From assembly GCA_963703945.1 (NCBI GenBank), contig CAVPGM010000028.1:15735-79734 (forward strand): DNA of 64,000 nt, written 5' to 3'. This stretch comes from JALORV01 sp963703945. GTDB taxonomy: Bacteria > Pseudomonadota > Gammaproteobacteria > Burkholderiales > Burkholderiaceae_F. Of this stretch, positions 44,575-52,865 are shown piece after piece (positions within the stretch are counted from its first letter, which is position 1; every line of letters starts with the position of its first letter). Position numbers and translations under genes: made by a program. The notes below the pieces were generated by a model. That model made no database searches. It was given only the letters and a program-made list of their open reading frames with translations, and was not told where the DNA came from.

Positions 44575-47500
44575 TCAGTTGCAACGGGAGGTGGCGGGAA
44601 CCTTGCTGAGTGCCGCGGCGAGGCAGCGCGCGATATCGCGCGAGACGAGCGGCTTGGCGAGCACTTCGATCACGCCTGCGTCGCGGGCCCTTGCGGCCAG
44701 CGCCGCGGAGGTGAATCCGCTCATCAGCACGATCGGAATGTCGGGTCGGATCCGGTGTATCTGCGCAGCCAGTTCGGAACCCGTCATTCCAGGCATTGCC
44801 TCGTCAGAGAGCACGGCATCGAAGCGATCAGGCGCGACGCGGAAGGATTCCAGCGCCACCGTGCTCGAGGAGAAGCCCACCGGCTCATAGCCGAGTTCGG
44901 CCATCATTTCCTCGCCGAGCTGCACCAGCGCCGTTTCATCATCAACGAGCAGGATCGTTTCGCCGCTACCGGCCGCGACAGGTTCTTCGACCGCCACGCA
45001 CGCCTCGACGCTGCTCTGCCGGGGCACGTACACGGTGAAGGTCGCGCCGGCGCCGGGACGGTTCTCGACTTCGATACCGCCGCCCAGATCGGTCACGATG
45101 CCGTGCACCAGCGACAGGCCAAGCCCGGTGCCGACACCGACATCCTTGGTGGTGAAAAACGGATCGAAGATTCGATCGATCACCTGCATGTCGATCCCGG
45201 TCCCGGTGTCCGCGACGCGTAATCGCAGGTAATGGCCGGGAGGCAGACTGCAGGTGGTGACATGGCGGGGCTCGGTGAGCTCGATGGTGTCGACCGAGAC
45301 CGATACCGTGCCCGTTCCCCGGATCGCCTGCACGGCGTTCGAGCACAGGTTCATCACCACCTGCTGCAGCTGCGTCGGGTCACCCAGCACGGCCGCATTG
45401 CCCGCAATAAGTGTGCGCTCGAGCCTCACCCCCGGCGGCAGCGAGCCCGAGATGATGTCGAGCGACTCGGCAATGACGGATTGCACGTGCACGGGCACGC
45501 GTTCCCCCATTCCGCTGCGGCTGAAGGCGAGAATGCGTTCGACCAGCGCCTTGGCGCGCATGCCGGCACTCATCGCAGCGTCGATATAACGCCGCAGCGA
45601 CGTTCCTTCGATGGCCGTCTTCTGCGCCATCTCGCCGTAGCCCAGGATCGCCGCCAGGATGTTGTTGAAGTCGTGCGCGACACCGCCGGCGAGCGTTCCC
45701 ATCGCCTCGAGCTTCTGCGCCTGCCGCAACTGGCCCTCGAGCCGGTCACGTTCCGCCCGCGCCTCCTTGCGGTCGGTCACGTCCTCGATCGACCCGGCCA
45801 TCCGGTACGGACGGCCTCCCTCGTCGCGCAGAGCCACACCTCGATCGCGATACCAGCGCCACGCTCCCGACGGATGCCACATCCGGTATTCCACTTCGAA
45901 CGTGCGTGTCGCACCGCGCAGGTACTTCGACAGTTCCTCGCGCACGTAAGGGCGGTCGTCCGGGTGATACTTCCAGAGCGCGATCCATTCACGCCGCGGC
46001 CGCACCTGATCGCCTTGGCCCTGCCCCATGAGTTCCTGCGCACGGGCTGAAAGGAACACGTTATCGCTGGCGAGGTCCCAGTCCCACACGCCCTGGTTGA
46101 CGCCAGTGATCGCGAGCTGATAGCGCTGCTCCGACTGTTGCAGCGCTTCCTCTGCGCGCTTGCGCTCGGTCACGTCGATCGAGGCGCCCGCCATGCGCAA
46201 AGGTCGGCCATCGGCGTCGCGGAAGCACTGTGCGCGCGTCTGGATCCACCGCACTGTGCCGTCGGGCAGCAAAATCCGGAACTCGTGCTCGATCCGCGGT
46301 ATCCGCCCTTCCATGTGATCGGCGAAGTTGCGCTGCGTTGCCTCGCGGTCGGCAGGGTGCGTCTGGACGCGCTCGAGGAAAACCTTGCGCGTCGTGATCG
46401 GCTCGTCGGCGGGCAGCCCGAAAACATCCTTCCCCATCGGCGAGACATAAAGCTCGTCGGTCGCGATGTCCCATACCCAATGCCCCTCGTTCGAGCCGGT
46501 CATCGCGATGGCATAGCGCTCCTCGGACAATCGCAGAGCCTCCTGGGCCCGCTTTTCCGCGTCGATGTCGCTGACGGACCCGGCCATGCGCAGAGGCTGT
46601 CCGGTGGTGTCGCGTATGCACATGCCGCGGATCAGCACCCAGCGATAGCTGCCGTCGGGGTGCCGGATGCGATACTCGCCTTCGTACAACGGCGTCTTGC
46701 CGGCAAGATGATCCTTCATTGCGGCCATCCGCCTTGGTGCGTCCTCGGGATGGAAGTCCAGTGAGGCAAACCACTGCTTGCTCGGCGCGACATCGGGCCC
46801 GGGTGGCAACCCGAGCAGTTCGCGAGCGCGTGCCGAAGCAAACATCTTTTCGGTACGCTGGTCCCAGTCCCAGATGCCATCGTTGGAACCAGCCACTGCG
46901 AGAGCAAAGCGCTCGCGCGACGCGTCGAGCGAATCGCGCACCGCGGCGAGACGCGAGAGCTGACGCATCAGCATCGCAATCAGGAGGGCCGCGAGCACGG
47001 CAAGTGCGAGCGTGCGCGCGACGGTGCCCCAGGCCATTGCGCGCCAGGGCGCCAGTGCGACGTCCGTATCGCGTGTGACGACTACTTCCAGCGGAAGATC
47101 GGGCACCGACTTCACCGCAACGAAGCGCTCGACCCCGTCGGGACTGACAGCCCTCATCGGTTCCGGCCGACCCTCGGCTCGCCTTGCGAGCATCGTCTCG
47201 AACAGCGGGATACGCTGCCCCAGCGCCGCCTCGACCGGTGGATAACGTGCCACCAGCGTCGCGTCTCTGTGCATCAGCGTGATCTTCGTGCCGCGGTCCA
47301 GGCGGACATCGCGGTAGAAATCCTGGAAGTATTCGATTCGGCCCCTCGCGCCGACTGCACCGGCAAACTGCCCGGACGGTGTCTCGAGACGGCGCGCGAT
47401 TGGAATCACCCACTTCTGATCGGTCGGACTGCGAGCCGCGTGGCTGACGAAGAGGGCCGACTTCGGATCGTCGCGCACGGCGCGAAACCCTTCGAAATCC

Positions 47501-48306
47501 GCGACGTTGACATCGGTTCCCGGCGGCATCCACGAGATCGCCAGCGCATCGCCATTGGCGTCGTGCATCGCGAATCCGTCGATCTGAACCAGGCCCACGG
47601 CTTGTTCATTCAGATAGGCATGCAGCTCCGTCGTGCTCAACTTGGACAGCCGGCCTCGCCGGAACTCCGCCGCAACATGTCGCAGGACGATGTCGACAGC
47701 CTGCACGCTGCGAGCGGTCTGCTCCGCAATGATGCGCGCCTGCGTTTCGAGTTCTCGGCCGGTCTCCTCGACTGCGATGCGATAACTGCGCACGATATCC
47801 AGTGCCGCCATGGTGACGATGACGCCGATCAGCAGCCCGCCGGTCCAGGCGACACTGCGGCTGGACATATGCCGGGTAGTGGCCGAGATCAACCCACTTG
47901 CGACGTTCATCCGTGCCGTCTGAAGCAGATTCCGAACTGCATCGATCAGCGCATCGCGCGCGACCGGTTTAGGCAGTACGCCATCCACGCCGAGCGCACG
48001 CGCGCAATTGCCGCCACACTTGACGTTGGAAAAGAACGTCGGCGACAAGGCGAGGATCGGGACCCCGGGGTATTGCGCCGCGACACGCTGAACCGCTTCG
48101 TGTCCGCCGTGGCGCGTGAACGGAACGTCGACTATCGCGAGCGCAGCCGGGCCGCACAGCGCCGGATCGACCTCGTTCCCGTCTGCCATCGCGAAGCCGG
48201 CGGAAGTCAGCCATTCGTGCAGCAGATCAAGTGTTGCGCGATCGGCGTCGATGATCCGAATCAGCGGCGCGGTTGCGATCGGTTCGGTCTGCTGCGCGCG
48301 GTTCAT
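44575..48306 (-). CDS. Hybrid sensor histidine kinase with N-terminal receiver, cache, three PAS, C-terminal receiver
   Basis: The 1243-residue protein is unbroken. Residues 10-130 form a receiver (IIDAD, D60 in AIVDVPF, K113 in LPKPV) with an unusual CGGNC at 97-101. Membrane helices near 153-173 and 428-447 enclose a dCACHE-type sensor (DFEGFRAVRDDPKSALFVSH). Three PAS/PAC domains follow at about 465-590, 595-720 and 725-850 (each ends in RMAGS/A-x-x-D-x). HisKA carries H878 in GGVAHDFNN, the ATPase has MNLCSNA, DTGTGI and GTGLGLSLVHG, and the last receiver has D1168 (VLSDEAMPGM). It is divergent from the OmpR regulator at 48568, which is likely its partner. Confidence 0.95.
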   Translation of the reverse strand: MNRAQQTEPIATAPLIRIIDADRATLDLLHEWLTSAGFAMADGNEVDPALCGPAALAIVDVPFTRHGGHEAVQRVAAQYPGVPILALSPTFFSNVKCGGNCARALGVDGVLPKPVARDALIDAVRNLLQTARMNVASGLISATTRHMSSRSVAWTGGLLIGVIVTMAALDIVRSYRIAVEETGRELETQARIIAEQTARSVQAVDIVLRHVAAEFRRGRLSKLSTTELHAYLNEQAVGLVQIDGFAMHDANGDALAISWMPPGTDVNVADFEGFRAVRDDPKSALFVSHAARSPTDQKWVIPIARRLETPSGQFAGAVGARGRIEYFQDFYRDVRLDRGTKITLMHRDATLVARYPPVEAALGQRIPLFETMLARRAEGRPEPMRAVSPDGVERFVAVKSVPDLPLEVVVTRDTDVALAPWRAMAWGTVARTLALAVLAALLIAMLMRQLSRLAAVRDSLDASRERFALAVAGSNDGIWDWDQRTEKMFASARARELLGLPPGPDVAPSKQWFASLDFHPEDAPRRMAAMKDHLAGKTPLYEGEYRIRHPDGSYRWVLIRGMCIRDTTGQPLRMAGSVSDIDAEKRAQEALRLSEERYAIAMTGSNEGHWVWDIATDELYVSPMGKDVFGLPADEPITTRKVFLERVQTHPADREATQRNFADHMEGRIPRIEHEFRILLPDGTVRWIQTRAQCFRDADGRPLRMAGASIDVTERKRAEEALQQSEQRYQLAITGVNQGVWDWDLASDNVFLSARAQELMGQGQGDQVRPRREWIALWKYHPDDRPYVREELSKYLRGATRTFEVEYRMWHPSGAWRWYRDRGVALRDEGGRPYRMAGSIEDVTDRKEARAERDRLEGQLRQAQKLEAMGTLAGGVAHDFNNILAAILGYGEMAQKTAIEGTSLRRYIDAAMSAGMRAKALVERILAFSRSGMGERVPVHVQSVIAESLDIISGSLPPGVRLERTLIAGNAAVLGDPTQLQQVVMNLCSNAVQAIRGTGTVSVSVDTIELTEPRHVTTCSLPPGHYLRLRVADTGTGIDMQVIDRIFDPFFTTKDVGVGTGLGLSLVHGIVTDLGGGIEVENRPGAGATFTVYVPRQSSVEACVAVEEPVAAGSGETILLVDDETALVQLGEEMMAELGYEPVGFSSSTVALESFRVAPDRFDAVLSDEAMPGMTGSELAAQIHRIRPDIPIVLMSGFTSAALAARARDAGVIEVLAKPLVSRDIARCLAAALSKVPATSRCN

Positions 48307-48567
48307 CGTATGCGTCCCGGCATCGCGACCTTAGGGGTTGACTTGGTCTTCATTCGATTCATCATATTGTCACTCTTCAATTGGGGTGCGGCCACCGCGG
48401 GCAGGTCGAACGGCACCTTGCCGGTCTCCGTGGCACTGAACATATGCGCATTAGATAACCCTACTTCTGCCATGCGATTTCGCGCAAGCAGGAACAAATT
48501 ACATCTGTAATCAGCGTGGCCGGATTGCCGGGTGCAGACGGGCGGGAATTGTGCGAGAGTTATTCTT

Positions 48568-49341
48568 ATGGCTTCGACCGACGATGCAGTGATGGACACC
48601 GGCAGGGCGGAGGTCACCGAGCTGCCGCCTCACGTGGTGGCACTCGACGACGACGCGTCGGTGCGCACGTTGATCTCGGAATACCTGTCGGATAACGACA
48701 TGCGCGTCACGACCGTGGCCAGTGGCCGCGATCTGGTGGACATCATCGCGCGCGAAACGATCGACGCTGTTGTTCTGGACCTGCGCCTGCCGGGCGAGGA
48801 TGGAATGCAGATCGCGCAGCGCCTGCGCGCGCAATCGACGATCCCCATTCTGATGCTGACCGGCCGCAGCGACGAGGCTGATCGCGTGATGGGGCTCGAA
48901 CTCGGAGCCGACGACTATCTGACCAAGCCGTTTTCTCCGCGGGAACTGCTGGCACGTATACGCGCCCTGTTGCGTCGAGCCAAGCTGCGCGCGACGGTGG
49001 CCGACGAGGTTGCTCGCATACGCGCGTATCGCTTTGGTACGTGGGAATTGAACGTCGGACTGCGCAGGCTCAAGTCGGCGAGCGGTAAGTCAATCGAACT
49101 GACCAATGGCGAATTCAGTCTGCTGACCGCATTCCTATCGGCGCCTCAGCGCGTTCTTTCCCGCGATCAGTTGCTCGACCTGACCCGTCTTCACAACGCC
49201 GAGGTCTACGACCGCTCGATCGACGTGCAGATCCTGCGGCTTCGACGCAAGATAGAGAGCGATGCATCGCAGCCCCAGTACATCCACACGGCGCGCGGCG
49301 CGGGTTACGTGTTTAGAGCCGCAGTCGAGAAGCTCCGCTAG
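48568..49341 (+). CDS. OmpR-family response regulator
   Basis: The 257-residue protein begins MASTDDAVMDTGRAEVTELP, then a receiver (LDDDASVRTLISEYL, phosphorylated aspartate in AVVLDLRLPGEDGM, lysine in YLTKPFSPRELL) and a winged helix (ELTNGEFSLLTAFLSAPQRV, EVYDRSIDVQILRLRRKIES). It is strikingly similar to the regulator at 24363-25094. The two pairs thus look like duplicates, with the kinase intact here. The start codon has only a weak ribosome binding site. Confidence 0.92.
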   Translation: MASTDDAVMDTGRAEVTELPPHVVALDDDASVRTLISEYLSDNDMRVTTVASGRDLVDIIARETIDAVVLDLRLPGEDGMQIAQRLRAQSTIPILMLTGRSDEADRVMGLELGADDYLTKPFSPRELLARIRALLRRAKLRATVADEVARIRAYRFGTWELNVGLRRLKSASGKSIELTNGEFSLLTAFLSAPQRVLSRDQLLDLTRLHNAEVYDRSIDVQILRLRRKIESDASQPQYIHTARGAGYVFRAAVEKLR

Positions 49342-49395
49342 CCGGGTCGGCCAGCCGTGCTCCGGCGTTTGACACGAGCACGCTGCGCAGTCCCA

Positions 49396-49641
49396 TCAGC
49401 CACGACTGAACGGATTTGCCGTCGCGAACCACAGGGCCAGGCCGGTGGCGATGATGAATGCTCCGTCGAGAACTCCTACGCAGACGAAGAACTTGGTCTG
49501 CAGCACTGGCGTCAGTTCAGGTTGACGGGCTGCGCTCTCCAGGAATTTCATCGTCGCGAGGCCGATGCCGATGCACGAGCCGAGCGCGGGGACGCCGATC
49601 ATGAAGGCGACAGCCACTGGAAGCAGCGCAGATGTGTCCAT
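49396..49641 (-). CDS. atpE: Orphan ATP synthase F0 c-subunit-like protein
   Basis: The 81-residue protein begins MDTSALLPVAVAFMIGVPAL and has two helices, with the polar loop AARQPELTPVLQTKFFV between them. The ion-binding acid is present: the second helix reads VCVGVLDGAFIIATGLAL, with aspartate in the position of E. coli D61. GAGGAGG lies five bases before the ATG. No other F1F0 gene is near. The upstream partner is an unknown small membrane protein, 24 bases away. It may be a spare c subunit or a proteolipid used elsewhere. Confidence 0.82.
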   Translation of the reverse strand: MDTSALLPVAVAFMIGVPALGSCIGIGLATMKFLESAARQPELTPVLQTKFFVCVGVLDGAFIIATGLALWFATANPFSRG

Positions 49642-49665
49642 GGGCTCCTCCTCGAGATTGCTCGG

Positions 49666-50085
49666 CTAGACGAATAGCGGCCTCATTCGGGGTGCGTTGC
49701 GCGATCGCTTCAGACCCAGCATCTGCGTGCCAGCAAAGCCGACGACAGCGACCGCCTGAAGCAACACGTAACCGCTGCCAAGCGGTGTGAGGTCGGCGCG
49801 CAGCGCGGCTGCAAGGGCGATGCACGCAACACACCAACCCACGTTTCCCGCCGCAACCAGGACGACGAGCGCACGCGATACCGCACCGCTGCGCGCCAGC
49901 ATGAACAGCAGGACCGCGTAGACAGCCGACAGGAGTCCGGTAGCCAGGAGCAGTCCTTCCGACAGGCCGAGTCGGAGCGATGCTGCCGGTGCCGCCACGA
50001 TTTGGAGGACGGCAAGCATGCCGCTGGCCGCCGCGTCGCTAGCGAGGGACGCGCGAAGCAACTTCGAGGGGATGGCGTACGTCAA
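49666..50085 (-). CDS. Small four-helix membrane protein, 139 aa
   Basis: The protein starts from a TTG with GGGAG seven bases ahead and reads MTYAIPSKLLRASLASDAAA, followed by about four hydrophobic segments (for instance LSEGLLLATGLLSAVYAVLL and LVVLVAAGNVGWCVACIALA). The longer open frame upstream is the antisense of the XRE gene and was not used. I do not recognise the family. It is divergent from the MmyB-type regulator, with 225 bases between starts, and is followed by the c-subunit gene. Confidence 0.65.
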   Translation of the reverse strand: MTYAIPSKLLRASLASDAAASGMLAVLQIVAAPAASLRLGLSEGLLLATGLLSAVYAVLLFMLARSGAVSRALVVLVAAGNVGWCVACIALAAALRADLTPLGSGYVLLQAVAVVGFAGTQMLGLKRSRNAPRMRPLFV

Positions 50086-50310
50086 TGTCTTCTCCCGGGA
50101 CCCTTTGAACAATCGCCGCACATTCGTTACCGGCAGCTTGCAGCAATCTTGGGGCAAAGCCAGCGGCAAAGCGATTACGTGTGAGGTAATGGCACGTCCG
50201 ATTCCCGATCTCGATAATCCGACCCATTGCAGTGGAAAGGCAGTGGAAATTGCGCCGAGCTTGCGGCAGCACCCGCGCCAGCCCGTCGGCCGCGGCCGGG
50301 AGGTTCGAAG

Positions 50311-51147
50311 ATGACAGCGATCGTTCCGCGCGTTGGCATGCTGATCCGTGACTGGCGAACCCGTCGACGCCTGAGCCAGATGGAACTGGCACTTGAAGCA
50401 GGCATCTCGCCGCGACACCTGAGCTTCGTTGAAACAGGCCGCTCGCAACCGGGGCGCTCGACGCTGATGAGTCTTGCCGAAGTGCTCGAAGTGCCTCTGC
50501 GTGACCGCAACCTGCTGCTGCTTTCCGCCGGCCTCGCACCTGCTTACGCCGAACGCAGCCTTGGCGATTCCGCCCTCGATCCCGCCCGCGAGGCGGTGTC
50601 GCAGATTCTCCGGGCACACGAACCGTATCCGGCGGTGGCGGTGGATCGCAGCTGGAACCTGATCCTCGCCAATCGCGCGGTGGCGCCCCTGCTCGTCGGC
50701 GTTGCCGCGCATCTGCTTCAGCCGCCCGTCAACGTACTTCGCCTGACCCTGCACCCAGAGGGCATGGCGCCCCGAATCGAGAACCTGCCTGAGTGGCGGG
50801 CTCACCTGCTCTCGCGCCTGCGGCGCCAGTGCGCTATGAACCCAAGCGCCGAGCTTGACGGACTGCTCGAGGAACTCGCCGGATATCCAGGAGACGAATC
50901 GCGCCTTGAAACGCAGGTCAACGCGATTGTCGTGCCCTTGCTGCTGCGCTCCCCGGCCGGCGTGCTGTCACTCATCTCCACGACGACGGTCTTCGGAACG
51001 CCGCTGGAGATCACGCTTGCCGAACTCGCCCTCGAGTCCTTCTTTCCCGCCGACGCGGCGACTGCCGCGGCGCTGCGCAACGCTAGCCTGGACGCTGGCG
51101 GTGATGAGCAGCGTCACGCGTCCACGATTGCTTCGAACCCACCGTAG
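50311..51147 (+). CDS. XRE-family regulator with MmyB-like ligand-binding domain
   Basis: The 278-residue protein has GGAGG seven bases before the ATG. An N-terminal helix-turn-helix (LIRDWRTRRRLSQMELALEA, GISPRHLSFVETGRSQPGRS) is followed by an MmyB-like domain (about 110-270, WNLILANRAVAPLLVGVAAH and LISTTTVFGTPLEITLAELA). MmyB-like domains may bind a fatty acid or another small hydrophobic molecule. It is divergent from the small membrane protein, and its end overlaps that of the DUF1428 gene by 34 bases on the other strand. Confidence 0.92.
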   Translation: MTAIVPRVGMLIRDWRTRRRLSQMELALEAGISPRHLSFVETGRSQPGRSTLMSLAEVLEVPLRDRNLLLLSAGLAPAYAERSLGDSALDPAREAVSQILRAHEPYPAVAVDRSWNLILANRAVAPLLVGVAAHLLQPPVNVLRLTLHPEGMAPRIENLPEWRAHLLSRLRRQCAMNPSAELDGLLEELAGYPGDESRLETQVNAIVVPLLLRSPAGVLSLISTTTVFGTPLEITLAELALESFFPADAATAAALRNASLDAGGDEQRHASTIASNPP

Positions 51148-51467
51148 ATCAGGCGCTGGCCGTCGAAGGGCATCGGATTCACGTCAGGCTGCAGTCGGGC
51201 ATCCTCCATGACCTTCTTCATTCCGTCATCGCGTACCTTGCGCGAGGGCCAGATGATCCACGAGAACACGACGGTCTCGTCGTCCTTGCGCTTGACCGCC
51301 ATCGGAAACGACGTCACCTTTCCGTCGGGAACGTCGTCGCCCCAGCACTCAACGACTTTCAAGGCGCCATGCTCCTTGAACACCGTCGCAGCCGCCTGAG
51401 CGTGCTTCCTGAACTTCTCGCGATTGGCGGTGGGCACGGCGGCAACAAATCCGTCTACGTAGCTCAT
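51114..51467 (-). CDS. DUF1428 family protein, 117 aa
   Basis: The protein matches DUF1428: it begins MSYVDGFVAAVPTANREKFR, then VVECWGDDVPDGKVTSFPMA, VVFSWIIWPSRKVRDDGMKK and ends MPFDGQRLIYGGFEAIVDA. GGAGG lies about six bases before the ATG. DUF1428 has a dimeric alpha/beta barrel fold, like small monooxygenases, with no known role. It converges on the XRE gene. Confidence 0.92.
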   Translation of the reverse strand: MSYVDGFVAAVPTANREKFRKHAQAAATVFKEHGALKVVECWGDDVPDGKVTSFPMAVKRKDDETVVFSWIIWPSRKVRDDGMKKVMEDARLQPDVNPMPFDGQRLIYGGFEAIVDA

Positions 51468-51700
51468 TGCAAACCTCCGATTGGAATTCGATCTTTGGGT
51501 AGGCGTCGGACAACCTGTCCCGTCCGACATGTGTACGTCGATTGGCACGGCATGAAATCGACAATGGCCGACGCGGACCGCGCCCCGTAAGCGGGCGATC
51601 GGCCCCCGGTCCGTTCGGACGTGCTGCCTGCAATCGTTGAAGAATTCGTCGTCAGCGCCATATAAGACCATCCGCATTCTTCATCAGTCTCGCCGCGAGC

Positions 51701-52837
51701 ATGCCTTTGAGTGTCATTTCCCTCCTTGCACACGCGTTTGTCGCGTGGCGACTCATCCCCGCTCTTTCGGGTTTCGGCTGGTGGCAGGTCGGAGTGGCGA
51801 TGCTTATCGCGATTTCCGCGGTCTGCCTGCAGGTGGGGCTGAATCAGTGGCGGAGGCGACGCCAACACCGGGACCGGGGCGACGGGGCGCTCGTGGCGGC
51901 TTTCGTTGCGATGGGTTTCCTGTCCAGCCTGTTGGTGCTAACCCTGCTGCGTGACATCGCGCTGCTGGGCGGCTCGATTGGAACCCACCTCGGGCTGGCG
52001 CTGCCCATCTCCGCATTGACGAAGTGGAGCGCATTGGCTGTTCCGGCCCTTGCAACGTTGATGACCGTGTGGGGACTGATCAATGCGCGCCGGACCGCCG
52101 AGGTGGTGACCGTCGATGTACCCATCGCCGACCTGCCTGCGCCGCTTCACGGCTTCACGATTGTCCAGATCAGCGACATCCATGTTGGCCCGACGATCAA
52201 GGCCGACTATGTGAGATCGATCGTCGGCACCGTGAATCGCCTGGACGCCGACATGGTCGCCGTGACCGGGGATCTGGTGGATGGCAGTGTTGCCCGGCTC
52301 CGGCCGCACGTGGAGCCGCTGAGCGGCCTGACTTCACGCCATGGGACCTACTTTGTGACTGGCAACCATGAGTACTACAGCGGCGTCACTGCATGGGTGG
52401 CCGAACTGCGTCGCCTGGGCGTCAAAGTGCTCCTCAACGAACACGTGGTCCTGCAGCACAACGACGGTGCGCTGGTGATCGCCGGGGTCACGGATCACAG
52501 CGGTCATCACTTCGATGAGTCTCACCGCAGCGACCCTGTGGCTGCCATTGCCGCTGCTCCCGATCATGTTCGGGTTCGAATTCTGCTGGCGCATCAGCCG
52601 AGATCGGCAGAGGCCGCATTGCGGGCAGGATTCCAGTTGCAGCTCTCCGGCCACACACACGGAGGGCAATTCTGGCCGTGGAATCTCTTCGTTCGACTCC
52701 AGCAGCCCTTCACTGCCGGACTGCAGCGTCTGCAGAATCTATGGGTCTATACGAGCCGCGGTACTGGATACTGGGGCCCGCCGAAGCGATTCGGCGCGCC
52801 CTCCGAGATCACGCGCCTTCGCCTCGTGCCAGCCTAG
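51701..52837 (+). CDS. Membrane metallophosphoesterase (YkuE-like)
   Basis: The protein of 378 residues has four N-terminal helices (about 1-125), then a calcineurin-like phosphoesterase domain. The metal ligands are in place: QISDIHVGP, AVTGDLVDG, VTGNHEYYSG, ILLAHQP and SGHTHGGQFWPW. It should hydrolyse a phosphoester at the cytoplasmic or periplasmic face of the membrane; the substrate is not known, though lipid phosphates are likely in this subfamily. The start has only a weak ribosome binding site. Confidence 0.92.
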   Translation: MPLSVISLLAHAFVAWRLIPALSGFGWWQVGVAMLIAISAVCLQVGLNQWRRRRQHRDRGDGALVAAFVAMGFLSSLLVLTLLRDIALLGGSIGTHLGLALPISALTKWSALAVPALATLMTVWGLINARRTAEVVTVDVPIADLPAPLHGFTIVQISDIHVGPTIKADYVRSIVGTVNRLDADMVAVTGDLVDGSVARLRPHVEPLSGLTSRHGTYFVTGNHEYYSGVTAWVAELRRLGVKVLLNEHVVLQHNDGALVIAGVTDHSGHHFDESHRSDPVAAIAAAPDHVRVRILLAHQPRSAEAALRAGFQLQLSGHTHGGQFWPWNLFVRLQQPFTAGLQRLQNLWVYTSRGTGYWGPPKRFGAPSEITRLRLVPA

Positions 52838-52863
52838 GCCTAAGCGACTGTACTTCCTAGGCT
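52831..52863. terminator. Inverted repeat between convergent genes
   Basis: AGCCTAGG and CCTAGGCT form perfect 8-bp arms around a 17-base loop. The arms include the stop codon of the phosphoesterase gene and lie three bases from the end of the ferritin-like gene. A role as a shared terminator is plausible, but the loop is large and no T run follows directly. Confidence 0.35.
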
Positions 52864-52865
52864 GA

